Shown here: piece after piece, positions 34,776 to 44,323 of the stretch
Position numbering within the stretch: the stretch's first letter is position 1
Layout of the letters: each line of letters begins with the position of its first letter
Source of the DNA: Streptomyces sp. ISL-87
GTDB taxonomy: Bacteria > Actinomycetota > Actinomycetes > Streptomycetales > Streptomycetaceae
Assembly: GCF_018614095.1 (NCBI RefSeq)
Contig: NZ_JAGGOY010000008.1
Location: forward strand, 124,001-188,000
Length of the DNA: 64,000 nt
Direction of reading: 5' to 3'
Translations under genes and position numbers: made by a program
The notes under the pieces: model-generated
Seen by the model: the letters and a program-made list of their open reading frames with translations, nothing else
Told to the model about the DNA's origin: nothing
Database searches by the model: none

Positions 34776-37037
34776 GTGGCCGAGGCGGCAGACATCCAGG
34801 GGGCAGCAGCCGCCCCTGCCCGGCGTCGCTGGCTACGGCGGGCGGTCGTCGTGCTCGCTGGGACACCGGTGCTCGCCGCCCTGGTCTATGCCCCTGCCCC
34901 GCCGGCCCAGGCGGCCGAGGCCGCCGTCGATGTGCATCTGGACACCCTGGCCCCCACCGCTCCGGTCAAGGGCGACACGCTCACCATCTCCGGCACGGTG
35001 ATCAACAACGGCCGCGAGACGATCAAGAACGCCCATGTGGGGCTGCGGGTCGGCTCCGCGCTGAGTGACCGGTCCGCCATCGACGAGGTCGCCGAACGCA
35101 ACGGTTTCCGTCCGGGCACGGATCCCGGCGAAATCGACTCGGCGTACTCCGTCAAGATCGATTCGCTGCCTTCGAAGGCCGGCCAGACCTTCACCATCAA
35201 GGTCCCGGTGAACAAGCTGGAGCTGGACAAGGACGGCGTCTACCCGCTCGGCGTCTCCCTGTCGGGCGAGACCGCGAGCCGCCAGTACGAGCAGGTCCTC
35301 GGGATCAAGCGGACCTTCCTGCCCTGGCAGCCGGAGGCCGCCTCCAAGCGCTCGCACCTCACCTATGTGTGGCCGCTGATCTCCACCACGCACCTCACGG
35401 CGGAGACCGGCTCGGACGAGACGCAGACCCCCGTCTTCCTCGACGACAACCTCGCCGCCGAGCTGCGGCCGGGCGGCCGCCTGGAGCAGATGGTCGCTCT
35501 CGGCAAGGAGCTGCCCATCACCTGGGTCATCGATCCCGACCTGCTCTCCACGGTCGACGCGATGACCAAGGGCTACCGGATCCGCACCCCCGACGGCCGG
35601 ACCGTCCAGGGCAAGAACAAAGCGGTGGCCGAGCAGTGGCTGAGCTCCCTGGAAGCGGCCGTGCAGGGCAAGAAGGTGGTCGCGCTGCCCTTCGCCGACC
35701 CCGACATCGCCTCCCTCGCACACCAGGGCAAGGATGTCTCGGGCACCCTGGGCCAGCTGCGGCCCGCCACCGACAAAGCGAGGCAGGCCGTCGAGACGGT
35801 TCTGCACGTGCCCGCGTCCACGGGCTTCTCCTGGCCGGTGGACGGTGCCATCGATCCGTCGATCGTCAATGTCGCCACCTCCGCCGGCGCCCACAACGTC
35901 CTCACCCGCAGTGACAGCCTCAAGGAGACCGGCTCCCTCGGCTACACCCCCTCGGCCGCCCGCCCCATCGGCGCGGGCAACACCGCCGTCGTGGCCGACG
36001 CCGAGCTCTCCACCGCCTTCGAGGGCGACATGCTCAGCTCCGGGAACTCCACGCTCGCCGTGCAGCAGTTCCTCGCGCACAGCCTCGCCCTCAACCTGCA
36101 GAGCGCCGGCGACCAGCGCAGCTTCGTCGTCGCCCCGCAGCGGATGCCATCCGCCAGCCAGGCGCAGACGATGGCCGACGCCCTGCGCGGGCTCCAGGGC
36201 GGTCGCTGGACCCAGGCCGCGGATCTGGAGGCCGCGGCCGCGGCCAAGCCCGACCCGGGCGCCGCCACCCAGGTACCCGGCGCCGGCCAGTACCCCGACG
36301 CCCTGCGCAAGCAGGAGCTGCCGGTGTCCGCGTTCGAGAAGATCCGCACCACCCAGAACACCCTCGACCACTTCAAGGTGATCCTCTCCGCGCCCGACCG
36401 TGTGGAGATCCCCTTCGGCAACGCCACCAACCGGGAGATGTCCAGCTCGTGGCGCGGCCGCCCCGAGGAGGCGACGCTCTACCGGGAGCAGGTGCAGGAC
36501 TACCTGATCGGCCTGACCGAGAAGGTCAAGGTCATCCCCAAGTCCGACGCCACCCTGTCCGGGCACAGCGCGACCATCCCGGTCACGGTCCAGAACAGCC
36601 TCGTCCAGGACGTCCACGACCTGGTGCTGCGGGTGAAGTCCGCCAACCCCACCCGCCTGATGTTCGGCGACAGGGGCACGGCCGAGCAGGAAGTGACCGT
36701 CCAGGCCGACCACAGCCAGACCCTGAAGTTCACCGCCAACGCCACGGCGAGCGGTCCTGTCGAGGTCACGGCGCAGCTTTTCACCAAGGACGGCGTGCCC
36801 TACGGCAAGGAACGCAAGTTCACCGTCGAGGCCACCGAGATCACCCCGACGGTGATGCTCGTCATCGCCGGCGGTGTGCTCCTCCTCGTCCTGGCCGGCA
36901 TCAAGATGTACGCCAGCCGCAAGCGGGTCGCGGCCCGCGCGGCCGCGGAGGAGAGCACGCAGCAGAGTGACGAGTCCCCGGACACCGGACCGCAAAGCGC
37001 GAGCGGGTCCGGCACGGGTGAGACAGTGGACCGTTGA
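34776..37037 (+). CDS. Large exported membrane-anchored protein (DUF6049 type)
   Basis: 753 residues. Signal peptide: RRRWLRRAVVVLAGTPVLAALVYAPAPPAQA. The ectodomain starts with a beta-sandwich-like VDVHLDTLAPTAPVKGDTLTISGTVINNG and has a central part with YVWPLISTTHLTAETG, ITWVIDPDLL and VVALPFADPDI. A second Ig-like domain (about 570-690) and a C-terminal membrane helix (PTVMLVIAGGVLLLVLAGIKMY) precede a basic, Ser-rich tail. It directly precedes murJ, an arrangement conserved in actinobacteria, so a role in envelope assembly is plausible. GTG 34776 is used; ATG 34725 is in frame. Confidence 0.78.
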   Translation: MAEAADIQGAAAAPARRRWLRRAVVVLAGTPVLAALVYAPAPPAQAAEAAVDVHLDTLAPTAPVKGDTLTISGTVINNGRETIKNAHVGLRVGSALSDRSAIDEVAERNGFRPGTDPGEIDSAYSVKIDSLPSKAGQTFTIKVPVNKLELDKDGVYPLGVSLSGETASRQYEQVLGIKRTFLPWQPEAASKRSHLTYVWPLISTTHLTAETGSDETQTPVFLDDNLAAELRPGGRLEQMVALGKELPITWVIDPDLLSTVDAMTKGYRIRTPDGRTVQGKNKAVAEQWLSSLEAAVQGKKVVALPFADPDIASLAHQGKDVSGTLGQLRPATDKARQAVETVLHVPASTGFSWPVDGAIDPSIVNVATSAGAHNVLTRSDSLKETGSLGYTPSAARPIGAGNTAVVADAELSTAFEGDMLSSGNSTLAVQQFLAHSLALNLQSAGDQRSFVVAPQRMPSASQAQTMADALRGLQGGRWTQAADLEAAAAAKPDPGAATQVPGAGQYPDALRKQELPVSAFEKIRTTQNTLDHFKVILSAPDRVEIPFGNATNREMSSSWRGRPEEATLYREQVQDYLIGLTEKVKVIPKSDATLSGHSATIPVTVQNSLVQDVHDLVLRVKSANPTRLMFGDRGTAEQEVTVQADHSQTLKFTANATASGPVEVTAQLFTKDGVPYGKERKFTVEATEITPTVMLVIAGGVLLLVLAGIKMYASRKRVAARAAAEESTQQSDESPDTGPQSASGSGTGETVDR

Positions 37038-37083
37038 GCGATGCCGTGGCCGGCCGGCCTGGGGACGATGAGGTGGGGTTTCG

Positions 37084-39261
37084 ATGAACGCGCCGTACGA
37101 CGGTGACCGCGCGCAGGGCACTGGTGGGCCTGCGCCCTCCCAGGGCACTGCCCCGGGCGCCCCGGTGCCCGGGCAGGGTCCCGCGCCCGCGCCAGCGCCG
37201 GACCACGACCCTTATGTCCAGGACGCCTACGACCGCGACCCGTACCGGTCGCAGGACCTGTCCGCCCAGGACCCCGTGGCGGAGGTCCTCTACGACCGGG
37301 CCGCCCACCCCCCGCCGCCGCCCGGCACGTACCAGGAGCCCGGCCCGCTCTACGCGGCCCCGTCGGCGCCCTCGCACGGCCCCGACCCGCGCGTATGGGC
37401 GCAGACCCCGCCGCCCGAACCGGACGGCCCCTCGCGCCACCTGCCCTACGGCGACCGCGCCACCACCACCGAGTTCGTCGGCGTGGACTCGCTCGTGACC
37501 AAGGCCTCGGACGAGCAGCCCGAGCCGGATGCCTTCGCGCACCTCTACCGTGACCAGCAGGCGGCGCCGCGCACCCCGGCCGAGGACCCCCCCGTCGCCG
37601 CCCCGGCGCCGAGCAAGCCCGCGGGCCGCGCCTCCAGCCTGCTCAAGTCGAGCGCGCTGATGGCCGCCGGCACGATCGTCTCCCGCATCACCGGCTTCAT
37701 GCGGACCCTCGTGATCGCCGGTGCCATCGGCGTCGCCACACTCAACGACAGCTACCAGGTCGCCAACACCCTGCCGACGATGATCTACGTCCTGGTCGGC
37801 GGCGGTGCCCTCAACGCGGTCTTCATCCCGCAGCTGGTGCGCGCGATGAAGAACGACGAGGACGGCGGAGAGGCCTACGCCAACCGCCTGCTGACCCTCG
37901 TCATGGTCCTGCTGGGCGCCGTCACCGTCATCTGTGTGCTCGCGGCCCCGCTGTTCATCGGCATGATGTCGCAGAAGATCGCCGGCGATCCGCAGCGGCT
38001 GGACGTCGCCGTCGCCTTCGCCCACTACTGCCTGCCCACCATGTTCTTCATGGGCATGCACGTGGTCCTCGGTCAGATCCTCAACGCCCGCGGCCGGTTC
38101 GGCGCGATGATGTGGACCCCCGTACTCAACAACATCGTCGTCATCACCACCTTCGGTGCCTTCATCTGGGCGTTCGGCGGGTTCACCACCACCGGCGTCA
38201 CCGAGGCCGGCATCACCCCCGAAGGCGTGCGGCTGCTGGGCCTGGGCACCCTGCTCGGCCTCGTCGTCCAGTCCCTGGCGATGGTTCCGTACCTGCGCGA
38301 CGCCGGCTTCAAGCCGCGCCTGCGGTTCGACTGGAAGGGCCACGGCCTCGGCAAGGCCGCCGGCCTGGCCAAGTGGACGTTCTTCTTCGTCCTCGCCAAC
38401 CAGCTCGGCCTCGTCGTCGTCACCCAGCTCGCCACCTGGGCGGGCGAGGTCGCCGACAAGCAGGGCCACGGCGGTACCGGTATCACCGGCTACAACTACG
38501 CCCTGCTGCTCTGGCAGATGCCGCAGGCCATCATCACCGTCTCCGTCATGACGGCCGTCCTGCCGCGCATCTCCCGCTCCGCGCACGACGGCGACGCCGC
38601 CGCCGTCCGCGACGACATCTCCTACGGACTGCGCACCTCGGCCGTCGCGATCGTGCCCTGCGCCTTCGCGTTCCTCGCACTGGGCGTCCCTATGGCCGGC
38701 CTGCTCTACGCCGGCTCGGGCGCGCAGAGCGCCCAGAACATCGGGTTCATCCTCATGGCCTTCGGCCTCGGACTGATCCCGTACTCCGTCCAGTACGTCG
38801 TCCTGCGCGGCTTCTACGCCTACGAGGACACCCGGACGCCCTTCTACAACACGGTCATCGTCGCCGCCGTCAACGCGGGCATCTCCGCCGTCGCCTTCTT
38901 CGTCCTCCCGGCCCGCTGGGCCGTCGTCGGCATGGCCGCCGCCTACGGGCTCGGCTACGCCGTCGGCGTCGGCGTCGCCTGGCGCCGGCTGCGCACGCGC
39001 CTCGGCGGCGACCTCGACGGCGCCCACGTGATGCGCACCTACACCCGCCTCATCGGCGCCTGCGTCCCGGCCGCCGCCGTCGCCGGTGCCACCGCCTACG
39101 GGATCATCCAGTGGCTGGGCAGCGGAGCATTCGGTTCCCTCGCTGCCCTGGTGGCCGGACTCATCGCCCTGGCCGCCGTGTTCCTCGCCGCCGCCAAGCG
39201 GATGCGGATCGAAGAGCTCAACGCGATGGTCGGGATGGTCCGCGGACGCATGGGGCGCTGA
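37084..39261 (+). CDS. murJ: Lipid II flippase MurJ (MviN family)
   Basis: 725 residues. The first ~185 residues are cytoplasmic, Pro/Asp-rich and disordered (DRDPYRSQDLSAQDP, PPPPPGTYQEPG). Then come about 14 membrane helices with SALMAAGTIVSRITGFMRTLVIAGAIG, DSYQVANTLPTMIYVLVGGGALNAVFIPQLVRAM, LNNIVVITTFGAFIWAF and QMPQAIITVSVMTAVLPRIS, the conserved MurJ helices. MurJ moves lipid II across the membrane for peptidoglycan synthesis. In mycobacteria the C-terminus is fused to a pseudokinase; here the pseudokinase is a separate gene starting ~120 bases downstream. The ATG follows GGGTTTCG-like sequence. Confidence 0.93.
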   Translation: MNAPYDGDRAQGTGGPAPSQGTAPGAPVPGQGPAPAPAPDHDPYVQDAYDRDPYRSQDLSAQDPVAEVLYDRAAHPPPPPGTYQEPGPLYAAPSAPSHGPDPRVWAQTPPPEPDGPSRHLPYGDRATTTEFVGVDSLVTKASDEQPEPDAFAHLYRDQQAAPRTPAEDPPVAAPAPSKPAGRASSLLKSSALMAAGTIVSRITGFMRTLVIAGAIGVATLNDSYQVANTLPTMIYVLVGGGALNAVFIPQLVRAMKNDEDGGEAYANRLLTLVMVLLGAVTVICVLAAPLFIGMMSQKIAGDPQRLDVAVAFAHYCLPTMFFMGMHVVLGQILNARGRFGAMMWTPVLNNIVVITTFGAFIWAFGGFTTTGVTEAGITPEGVRLLGLGTLLGLVVQSLAMVPYLRDAGFKPRLRFDWKGHGLGKAAGLAKWTFFFVLANQLGLVVVTQLATWAGEVADKQGHGGTGITGYNYALLLWQMPQAIITVSVMTAVLPRISRSAHDGDAAAVRDDISYGLRTSAVAIVPCAFAFLALGVPMAGLLYAGSGAQSAQNIGFILMAFGLGLIPYSVQYVVLRGFYAYEDTRTPFYNTVIVAAVNAGISAVAFFVLPARWAVVGMAAAYGLGYAVGVGVAWRRLRTRLGGDLDGAHVMRTYTRLIGACVPAAAVAGATAYGIIQWLGSGAFGSLAALVAGLIALAAVFLAAAKRMRIEELNAMVGMVRGRMGR

Positions 39262-39378
39262 TGCGCACAACCGTTGCCCTCCTTCGCGTGTCGTGCATAG
39301 CGCCGGACTGTGGGCACAATTGGCATGGCTTCGCAGACTGGCCGACAGCGCGCAACGGATGGGGAGGCAGGGACGACG

Positions 39379-41100
39379 GTGGCGGAACGTAGCACGGCTG
39401 CCGTCGACGTGGCCGACAACAGCGGCGATGAGCCGCTGGCCGCAGAAGCGGCCAAGGTCACGGCCGACGGGGTGGACACCCAGAACGGACGAGCCGCGGA
39501 CGGACCCATGCCCGAAAAGGACGGCAAACGCAGAAGCGCGGCCCCCGCGGCTGCGCCCGAACTCCACAGCGGCCACAAGCTCGCCAGACGCTACCGGCTC
39601 GAGGAGTGCGTCACCCGTCTGGACGGATTCAGCAGCTGGCGCGCGATGGACGAGAAACTGCGCCGCGCGGTGGGCGTCCACCTGCTGCCCGCCGACCACC
39701 CGCGCGCTCGCTCGGTCCTGGCCGCCGCCCGCTCCTCGGCGCTGCTCGGCGACCCCCGGTTCGTCCAGGTCCTCGACGCGGTCGAGGAGAACGACCTCGT
39801 CTACGTCGTCCACGAATGGCTGCCCGACGCCACCGAACTCACCGCACTCCTCGCGGCGGGCCCGCTGGAGCCCCACGAGGCCTACCAGCTCGTCAGCCAG
39901 GTCTCCCAGGCGATGGCCGCGGCCCACCGCGAAGGCCTGGCCCACCTGCGCCTGACGCCCAGCGCGATACTGCGCACCTCCACGGGGCAGTACCGCATCC
40001 GCGGCCTCGCCGTGAACGCCGCCCTGCGCGGCATCACCAGTGAGACCCCGCAGCGCGCGGACACCGAAGCCATCGGCGCACTCCTGTACGCCTCCCTCAC
40101 CCAGCGCTGGCCCTACGAGAACGACGCCTACGGCCTGACCGGCCTGCCCAAGGGCGTCGGCCTGATCGCCCCCGACCAGGTCCGCGCGGGCGTCCACCGG
40201 GGCCTGGGCGAGCTCGCCATGCGCGCCCTCGCCAACGACGGGGCCACCGCCTCCCGTCAGGAACCCGCCTGCACCACCCCGGAAGAGCTGGCCAAGGCCG
40301 TCGCCGCGATGCCCCGCATCCGGCCGCCGGAGCCCGCCTTCACCGCCCCGCCCGAGTACCAGCACACCACCTACCAGCAGGGCAGCTACGGCCGGCCCAC
40401 GCCCCCCGGCGTGCCCACCGCCCAGAGCCTCACCGTCACGCCCCCGCCGCCGCCGCTGCAGAGCCGCACCGGCAGGGCCCTCAAGTGGGGTGTCGCGGCC
40501 CTGCTGATCGCGGCCCTCGGCCTGGGCAGCTGGCAGCTCGCCGACACCCTCCTGGACCGCGGTAACCAGAAGAGCGACGGCCACCACTCCCCGTCCACGA
40601 AGGACGACGACGCCCCGGACAAGAAGGACCCGGCGCCGCTCGCCATCAAGGACGCCCAGGAGTACTACCCCGACGGCACGCCCCAGGATCTCGACGGCGT
40701 CTCCAACACCTACGACGGGGACGCCTCCACGTACTGGCGCACCAGGACCTTCTACGACGGCCCTGAGATCAAGGCCTACAAGGCCGGCGTCGGCATCGTC
40801 TACGATCTCGGCTCCGAGCACGACGTCAGTGCAGCCTCGATAGCGCTGAAGTTCGCCGGGAACCACACCACCGCCACGCTCTACGCGACCGGCAACATGT
40901 CCTCGCAGACCCCGGTCGGCTCCATGAAGAAGATCGTCGGCACCACCACCTCGGACAGCGTGCTCAAACTGACCACCGAAACACCGGTCAAGACGCGCTA
41001 CGTCCTCCTGTGGATCACCGCCATGCCGCAGGCCGGCGCCGACGACTACACCAAACCCGGCTACAAGCAGGCCATCACGGATGTGAAGTTCGCGGGCTGA
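39379..41100 (+). CDS. Membrane-anchored pseudokinase next to murJ
   Basis: 573 residues. The kinase-like domain (about 65-310) begins GHKLARRYRLEECVTRLDGFSSWRAMDEKLRRAVGVHLL. The VAIK lysine is absent (AVGVHLLP), the catalytic loop reads HREGLAHLRLTPSAIL (no HRD or D-x-x-x-x-N) and no DFG is visible, so it is inactive. After a Pro/Tyr-rich linker there is one membrane helix (ALKWGVAALLIAALGLGSWQ, about 370) and an extracytoplasmic C-terminal domain (YYPDGTPQDLDGVSNTYDGDASTYWRT...GVGIVYDLGSEHDVSAASI), a discoidin-like fold. Corresponds to the pseudokinase half of mycobacterial MviN. GTG 39379, after AGGGA, is preferred; GTG 39310 and ATG 39325 are alternatives. Confidence 0.8.
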   Translation: MAERSTAAVDVADNSGDEPLAAEAAKVTADGVDTQNGRAADGPMPEKDGKRRSAAPAAAPELHSGHKLARRYRLEECVTRLDGFSSWRAMDEKLRRAVGVHLLPADHPRARSVLAAARSSALLGDPRFVQVLDAVEENDLVYVVHEWLPDATELTALLAAGPLEPHEAYQLVSQVSQAMAAAHREGLAHLRLTPSAILRTSTGQYRIRGLAVNAALRGITSETPQRADTEAIGALLYASLTQRWPYENDAYGLTGLPKGVGLIAPDQVRAGVHRGLGELAMRALANDGATASRQEPACTTPEELAKAVAAMPRIRPPEPAFTAPPEYQHTTYQQGSYGRPTPPGVPTAQSLTVTPPPPPLQSRTGRALKWGVAALLIAALGLGSWQLADTLLDRGNQKSDGHHSPSTKDDDAPDKKDPAPLAIKDAQEYYPDGTPQDLDGVSNTYDGDASTYWRTRTFYDGPEIKAYKAGVGIVYDLGSEHDVSAASIALKFAGNHTTATLYATGNMSSQTPVGSMKKIVGTTTSDSVLKLTTETPVKTRYVLLWITAMPQAGADDYTKPGYKQAITDVKFAG

Positions 41101-41123
41101 TAGGGCAGGGGAGGGGCTCACCG

Positions 41124-41837
41124 TTGGACGACGCCACAACCGGCGGCCACAGCGACCAGGAACTCCTGGCGTTGCACGCCGCCGGAGACCCCGACGCCTT
41201 CGGTGAGCTGGTCCGCCGCCACCGGGACCGGCTGTGGGCCGTGGCCCTGCGCACCCTCGGCGACCGCGAGGAGGCTGCCGACGCCGTACAGGACGCCCTC
41301 GTCTCCGCCTACCGGGCCGCCCACACCTTCCGCGGCGAATCCGCCGTCACCACCTGGCTGCACCGCATCACCGTCAACGCCTGCCTCGACCGGGCCCGCA
41401 AGAGCGCCTCCCGCAGGACCTCACCCCTCGACGACACGGAGCGCCTGGAGCGGCTCCTGGAGCCCCACGAGTCCGCCGAGGCCCCCGCGGAACGCCAGGA
41501 GCTCCACCGCCAGCTCCTGGCCGCCCTCAGCACCCTCCCGGCCGAGCAGAGGGCCGCGCTCGTCCTCGTCGACATGCAGGGATACCCCGTCGCCGAAGCC
41601 GCCCGCATCCTCGACGTCCCCACCGGCACGGTGAAGAGCCGGTGTGCGCGCGGCCGGGCAAAACTCCTCCCGATGCTCACCCATCTACGCACGAATGCCG
41701 GGGATAACACCGCCACCGAGCGGGGAAGGAACCGAACGCCGGGGACACCCGTCCCACCAGCGGCAAGCCCCATGCATCCGGCCCCGCATCCGGCCCCGGA
41801 CCCAGACGCTGTGAAGGGCGGAGGTGGACGAGCGTGA
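41124..41837 (+). CDS. sigM: ECF sigma factor SigM
   Basis: 237 residues. Sigma2 region: DQELLALHAAGDPDAFGELVRRHRDRLWAVALRTLGDREEAADAVQDALVSAYRAAHTFRGESAVTTWLHRITVNACLDRARK (about 10-92). Sigma4: LSTLPAEQRAALVLVDMQGYPVAEAARILDVPTGTVKSRCARGRAKL (about 140-186). TTG 41124 is the start, with GGGGAGGGG at ideal distance; the rare codon may lower expression. About 50 extra C-terminal residues are Pro/His-rich. Its stop overlaps the start of the anti-sigma gene by 4 bases, indicating translational coupling. Position next to murJ and trxB matches actinobacterial sigM. Confidence 0.9.
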   Translation: MDDATTGGHSDQELLALHAAGDPDAFGELVRRHRDRLWAVALRTLGDREEAADAVQDALVSAYRAAHTFRGESAVTTWLHRITVNACLDRARKSASRRTSPLDDTERLERLLEPHESAEAPAERQELHRQLLAALSTLPAEQRAALVLVDMQGYPVAEAARILDVPTGTVKSRCARGRAKLLPMLTHLRTNAGDNTATERGRNRTPGTPVPPAASPMHPAPHPAPDPDAVKGGGGRA

Positions 41838-42775
41838 CTTCCACAACCGGCACGATCCGGCACCCGGACGTCTCGGAAATCTCCGACCTGACCGAGGGGC
41901 TCCTCTCCCCGGCCCGGACCGCCGAAGTGCGCCGCCACCTGGGCGACTGCGTCCTGTGCGCCGATGTCCGGGCTTCCCTCGACGAGATCCGCTCTCTCCT
42001 CGGGACCCTCCCGGGCCCGCCGCGGATGCCCGTCGGCATCGCCGGACGCATCGACGCGGCCCTCGCCGCCGAAGCTCTCCTCGACGCCACCACACCCCGC
42101 GCCGAGGCCGCACCCGCCGAACAGGCCCTCCCCGATGTTTCACGTGAAACATCGGCCGGCGCGGCCGGACCCGGCGGCCACCGGCCGGCCGGTCACCCGG
42201 TCGGCGCAACGGGCCCCGGCCGGCGCCGCGCCCGCCGCCGGATCGCCCTCATCGCGGGCCTCACCGGAGCCGCCGCCTGCGCTCTCGCGGTCTTCCTGGT
42301 CAACGGCCTCTCCGGCACGCCCGCCCATGACACGGCCGCCCGGAACGAAAGCCAGAGCAGCGCCGCCCAGCCCACCGCGGGCACGTACACCGCCCAGGGC
42401 ATGCCGGGCAGCATCCGACAGCTCCTGGCCACCGCGGCCACCGCGGAGAGCCCCAAGGCCTCGGCGGGCGAGCAGAACAACACCTACGGGATGGAGAACG
42501 AGAGTCCCCCTGCCGGAGTCGCCCCCGGCGACCGCCGGGTCCCTCCGGTCCCGCCCTGTGTCCAGGACGCGACCGGCCGGCCGGAGGCCCCGCTCGCGAG
42601 CGAACGCGGCAGCTATCAGGGCGCTCCCGTCTACCTCCTCGTCTTCCCGCACCCCGGCGACGCGGCCCGTGTCGACGCCTACCTCGTCGGCTCCGGCTGC
42701 GCGAACACCCCTGGGGAGAACCCCGCGAAGGCCTCCGAAAAGCCGCTGCTGACCGGCACCTACCCTCGAACCTGA
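41834..42775 (+). CDS. Anti-sigma factor with zinc-finger-like N-terminus
   Basis: 313 residues. The N-terminal domain has [11 protein letters not shown] (H-x3-C-x2-C), the zinc-associated anti-sigma motif, and binds the sigma factor encoded just upstream. A membrane helix [22 protein letters not shown] follows (about 138-160), then an extracytoplasmic part with PPCVQDATG and [12 protein letters not shown]. The 4-base GTGA overlap with sigM supports the pair. parS site 8 lies inside the coding sequence and is read as DVSRETS in the cytoplasmic linker. Regulated release of SigM presumably occurs by proteolysis, by analogy. Confidence 0.85.
   Translation: MTSTTGTIRHPDVSEISDLTEGLLSPARTAEVRRHLGDCVLCADVRASLDEIRSLLGTLPGPPRMPVGIAGRIDAALAAEALLDATTPRAEAAPAEQALPDVSRETSAGAAGPGGHRPAGHPVGATGPGRRRARRRIALIAGLTGAAACALAVFLVNGLSGTPAHDTAARNESQSSAAQPTAGTYTAQGMPGSIRQLLATAATAESPKASAGEQNNTYGMENESPPAGVAPGDRRVPPVPPCVQDATGRPEAPLASERGSYQGAPVYLLVFPHPGDAARVDAYLVGSGCANTPGENPAKASEKPLLTGTYPRT
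42136..42151. other. parS: parS site 8, inside the anti-sigma coding sequence
   Basis: Exact TGTTTCACGTGAAACA within a 24-bp palindrome, read in frame as DVSRETS. Confidence 0.93.
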
Positions 42776-42803
42776 CCCGTTCGGCGCCGCAGTCGGACAA
42801 GTG

Positions 42804-42830
42804 GGGAATGCGCGCGCCGTAGGATCCGTT
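42804..42830 (+). promoter_or_regulatory. SigR-type promoter of trxBA
   Basis: GGGAAT (42804-42809), 18-base spacer, GTT (42828-42830): the consensus for oxidative-stress sigma factor SigR (GGGAAT-N16-20-GTT), 70 bases before the trxB GTG. In S. coelicolor trxBA is a known SigR target. Confidence 0.88.
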
Positions 42831-42899
42831 GGGTGGGGTGAGAGTCCGCACCGGCCCCCGGTAGGCAGCACGCAGTCCGCAGAGACGAGGAAAGAACCC

Positions 42900-43859
42900 G
42901 TGAGCGACGTACGAAACGTGATCATCATCGGCTCCGGGCCGGCCGGTTACACCGCCGCCCTGTACACCGCACGCGCTTCGCTCAAGCCGCTGGTCTTCGA
43001 AGGTGCCGTCACCGCCGGTGGCGCACTCATGAACACCACCGAGGTCGAGAACTTCCCCGGGTTCCAGGACGGCATCATGGGCCCGGACCTCATGGACAAC
43101 ATGCGTGGCCAGGCCGAGCGCTTCGGTGCCGAGCTGGTCCCGGACGACGTCGTCGCCGTGGACCTCACCGGCGAGATCAAGACCGTCACCGACACCGCCG
43201 GCACCGTGCACCGCGCGAAGGCCGTCATCGTCACCACCGGCTCCCAGCACCGCAAGTTGGGCCTCCCCAACGAGGACGCCCTCTCCGGACGCGGCGTCTC
43301 CTGGTGCGCCACCTGCGACGGGTTCTTCTTCAAGGACCAGGACATCGCCGTGGTCGGCGGCGGCGACACCGCGATGGAGGAGGCCACCTTCCTCTCCCGG
43401 TTCGCCAAGTCCGTGACCATCGTCCACCGCCGCGACAGCCTGCGTGCCTCCAAGGCCATGCAGGACCGTGCCTTCGCCGACCCGAAGATCACCGTCGCCT
43501 GGGACAGCGAGGTCGCCGAGATCCACGGTGAGCAGAAGCTTTCCGGCCTCACCCTGCGCAACACCAAGACCGGTGAGACCTCCGAGCTTCCCGTGACCGG
43601 CCTCTTCATTGCCGTCGGCCACGACCCGCGCACCGAACTGTTCACCGGTCAGCTGGAGCTGGACGAGGAGGGCTACCTCAAGGTCGATGCCCCCTCCACC
43701 CGCACCAACGTCACCGGCGTCTTCGGCGCCGGTGACGTCGTCGACCACACCTACCGTCAGGCCATCACCGCCGCGGGCACCGGCTGCTCCGCCGCCCTCG
43801 ACGCGGAGCGCTTCCTCGCCGCCCTCGCGGACGCCGAGCACGCCCACGCGACCGTCTGA
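42900..43859 (+). CDS. trxB: Thioredoxin reductase
   Basis: 319 residues. FAD motif [22 protein letters not shown], redox-active [10 protein letters not shown] (about 134-143), NADPH motif [21 protein letters not shown], and C-terminal [27 protein letters not shown]. Transfers electrons from NADPH to thioredoxin. GTG 42900, with GAGGAAAG upstream, fits the family start. The SigR-type promoter lies 70 bases upstream. In operon with trxA. Confidence 0.97.
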   Translation: MSDVRNVIIIGSGPAGYTAALYTARASLKPLVFEGAVTAGGALMNTTEVENFPGFQDGIMGPDLMDNMRGQAERFGAELVPDDVVAVDLTGEIKTVTDTAGTVHRAKAVIVTTGSQHRKLGLPNEDALSGRGVSWCATCDGFFFKDQDIAVVGGGDTAMEEATFLSRFAKSVTIVHRRDSLRASKAMQDRAFADPKITVAWDSEVAEIHGEQKLSGLTLRNTKTGETSELPVTGLFIAVGHDPRTELFTGQLELDEEGYLKVDAPSTRTNVTGVFGAGDVVDHTYRQAITAAGTGCSAALDAERFLAALADAEHAHATV

Positions 43860-43905
43860 CCCTCGTACCCCCCCATCTCACACCCCCAGGAATAAGGAGG
43901 CCGCT

Positions 43906-44247
43906 GTGGCCGGCACCCTCAAGAACGTGACCGACGCCGACTTCGACGCCCAGGTCCTCGCCAGTGACAAGCCCGTACTGGTGGACTTCTGGGCCGAATG
44001 GTGCGGCCCGTGCCGCCAGATCGCGCCGTCCCTGGAGGCCATCGCGGCCGAGTACGGCGACCAGATCGAGATCGTCAAGCTCAACATCGACCAGAACCCG
44101 GCCACGGCTGCCAAGTACGGCGTCATGTCCATCCCGACCCTGAACGTCTACCAGGGCGGCGAGGTCGCCAAGACCATCGTCGGCGCCAAGCCGAAGGCCG
44201 CCATCCTGCGCGACCTCGAGGGCTTCGTCCAGGTCAAGACCGCCTGA
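43906..44247 (+). CDS. trxA: Thioredoxin
   Basis: 113 residues; active site WAEWCGPCRQIAPSL (about 29-43), then the cis-proline loop SIPTLNVYQGGEVAKTIVGAKPKAAI. Reduces disulfides in cytoplasmic proteins, recycled by TrxB. GTG 43906 follows AAGGAGG. Same operon as trxB and closed by the terminator at 44275, which overlaps parS site 9. Confidence 0.97.
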   Translation: MAGTLKNVTDADFDAQVLASDKPVLVDFWAEWCGPCRQIAPSLEAIAAEYGDQIEIVKLNIDQNPATAAKYGVMSIPTLNVYQGGEVAKTIVGAKPKAAILRDLEGFVQVKTA

Positions 44248-44259
44248 CGCACCCCCGGT

Positions 44260-44275
44260 TGTTTCACGTGAAACG
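44260..44275. other. parS: parS site 9 (15/16 match)
   Basis: TGTTTCACGTGAAACG: one mismatch at the last base, which also starts the trxA terminator stem. Confidence 0.85.
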
Positions 44276-44300
44276 GGGCCGCCCCACAAGGGGCGGCCCC
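44275..44300 (+). terminator. Terminator of trxBA
   Basis: GGGGCCGCCCC (44275-44285), loop ACAA, GGGGCGGCCCC (44290-44300): a perfect 11-bp stem, 27 bases past the trxA stop. Confidence 0.88.
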
Positions 44301-44323
44301 GTTCGCGCGTCCGCGCCACGCAT

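Noticed and set aside
36901-41139. Open frame of 1412 codons on the minus strand
   Set aside because: Antisense to murJ and the pseudokinase, which have clear family motifs; no ribosome site or homology.
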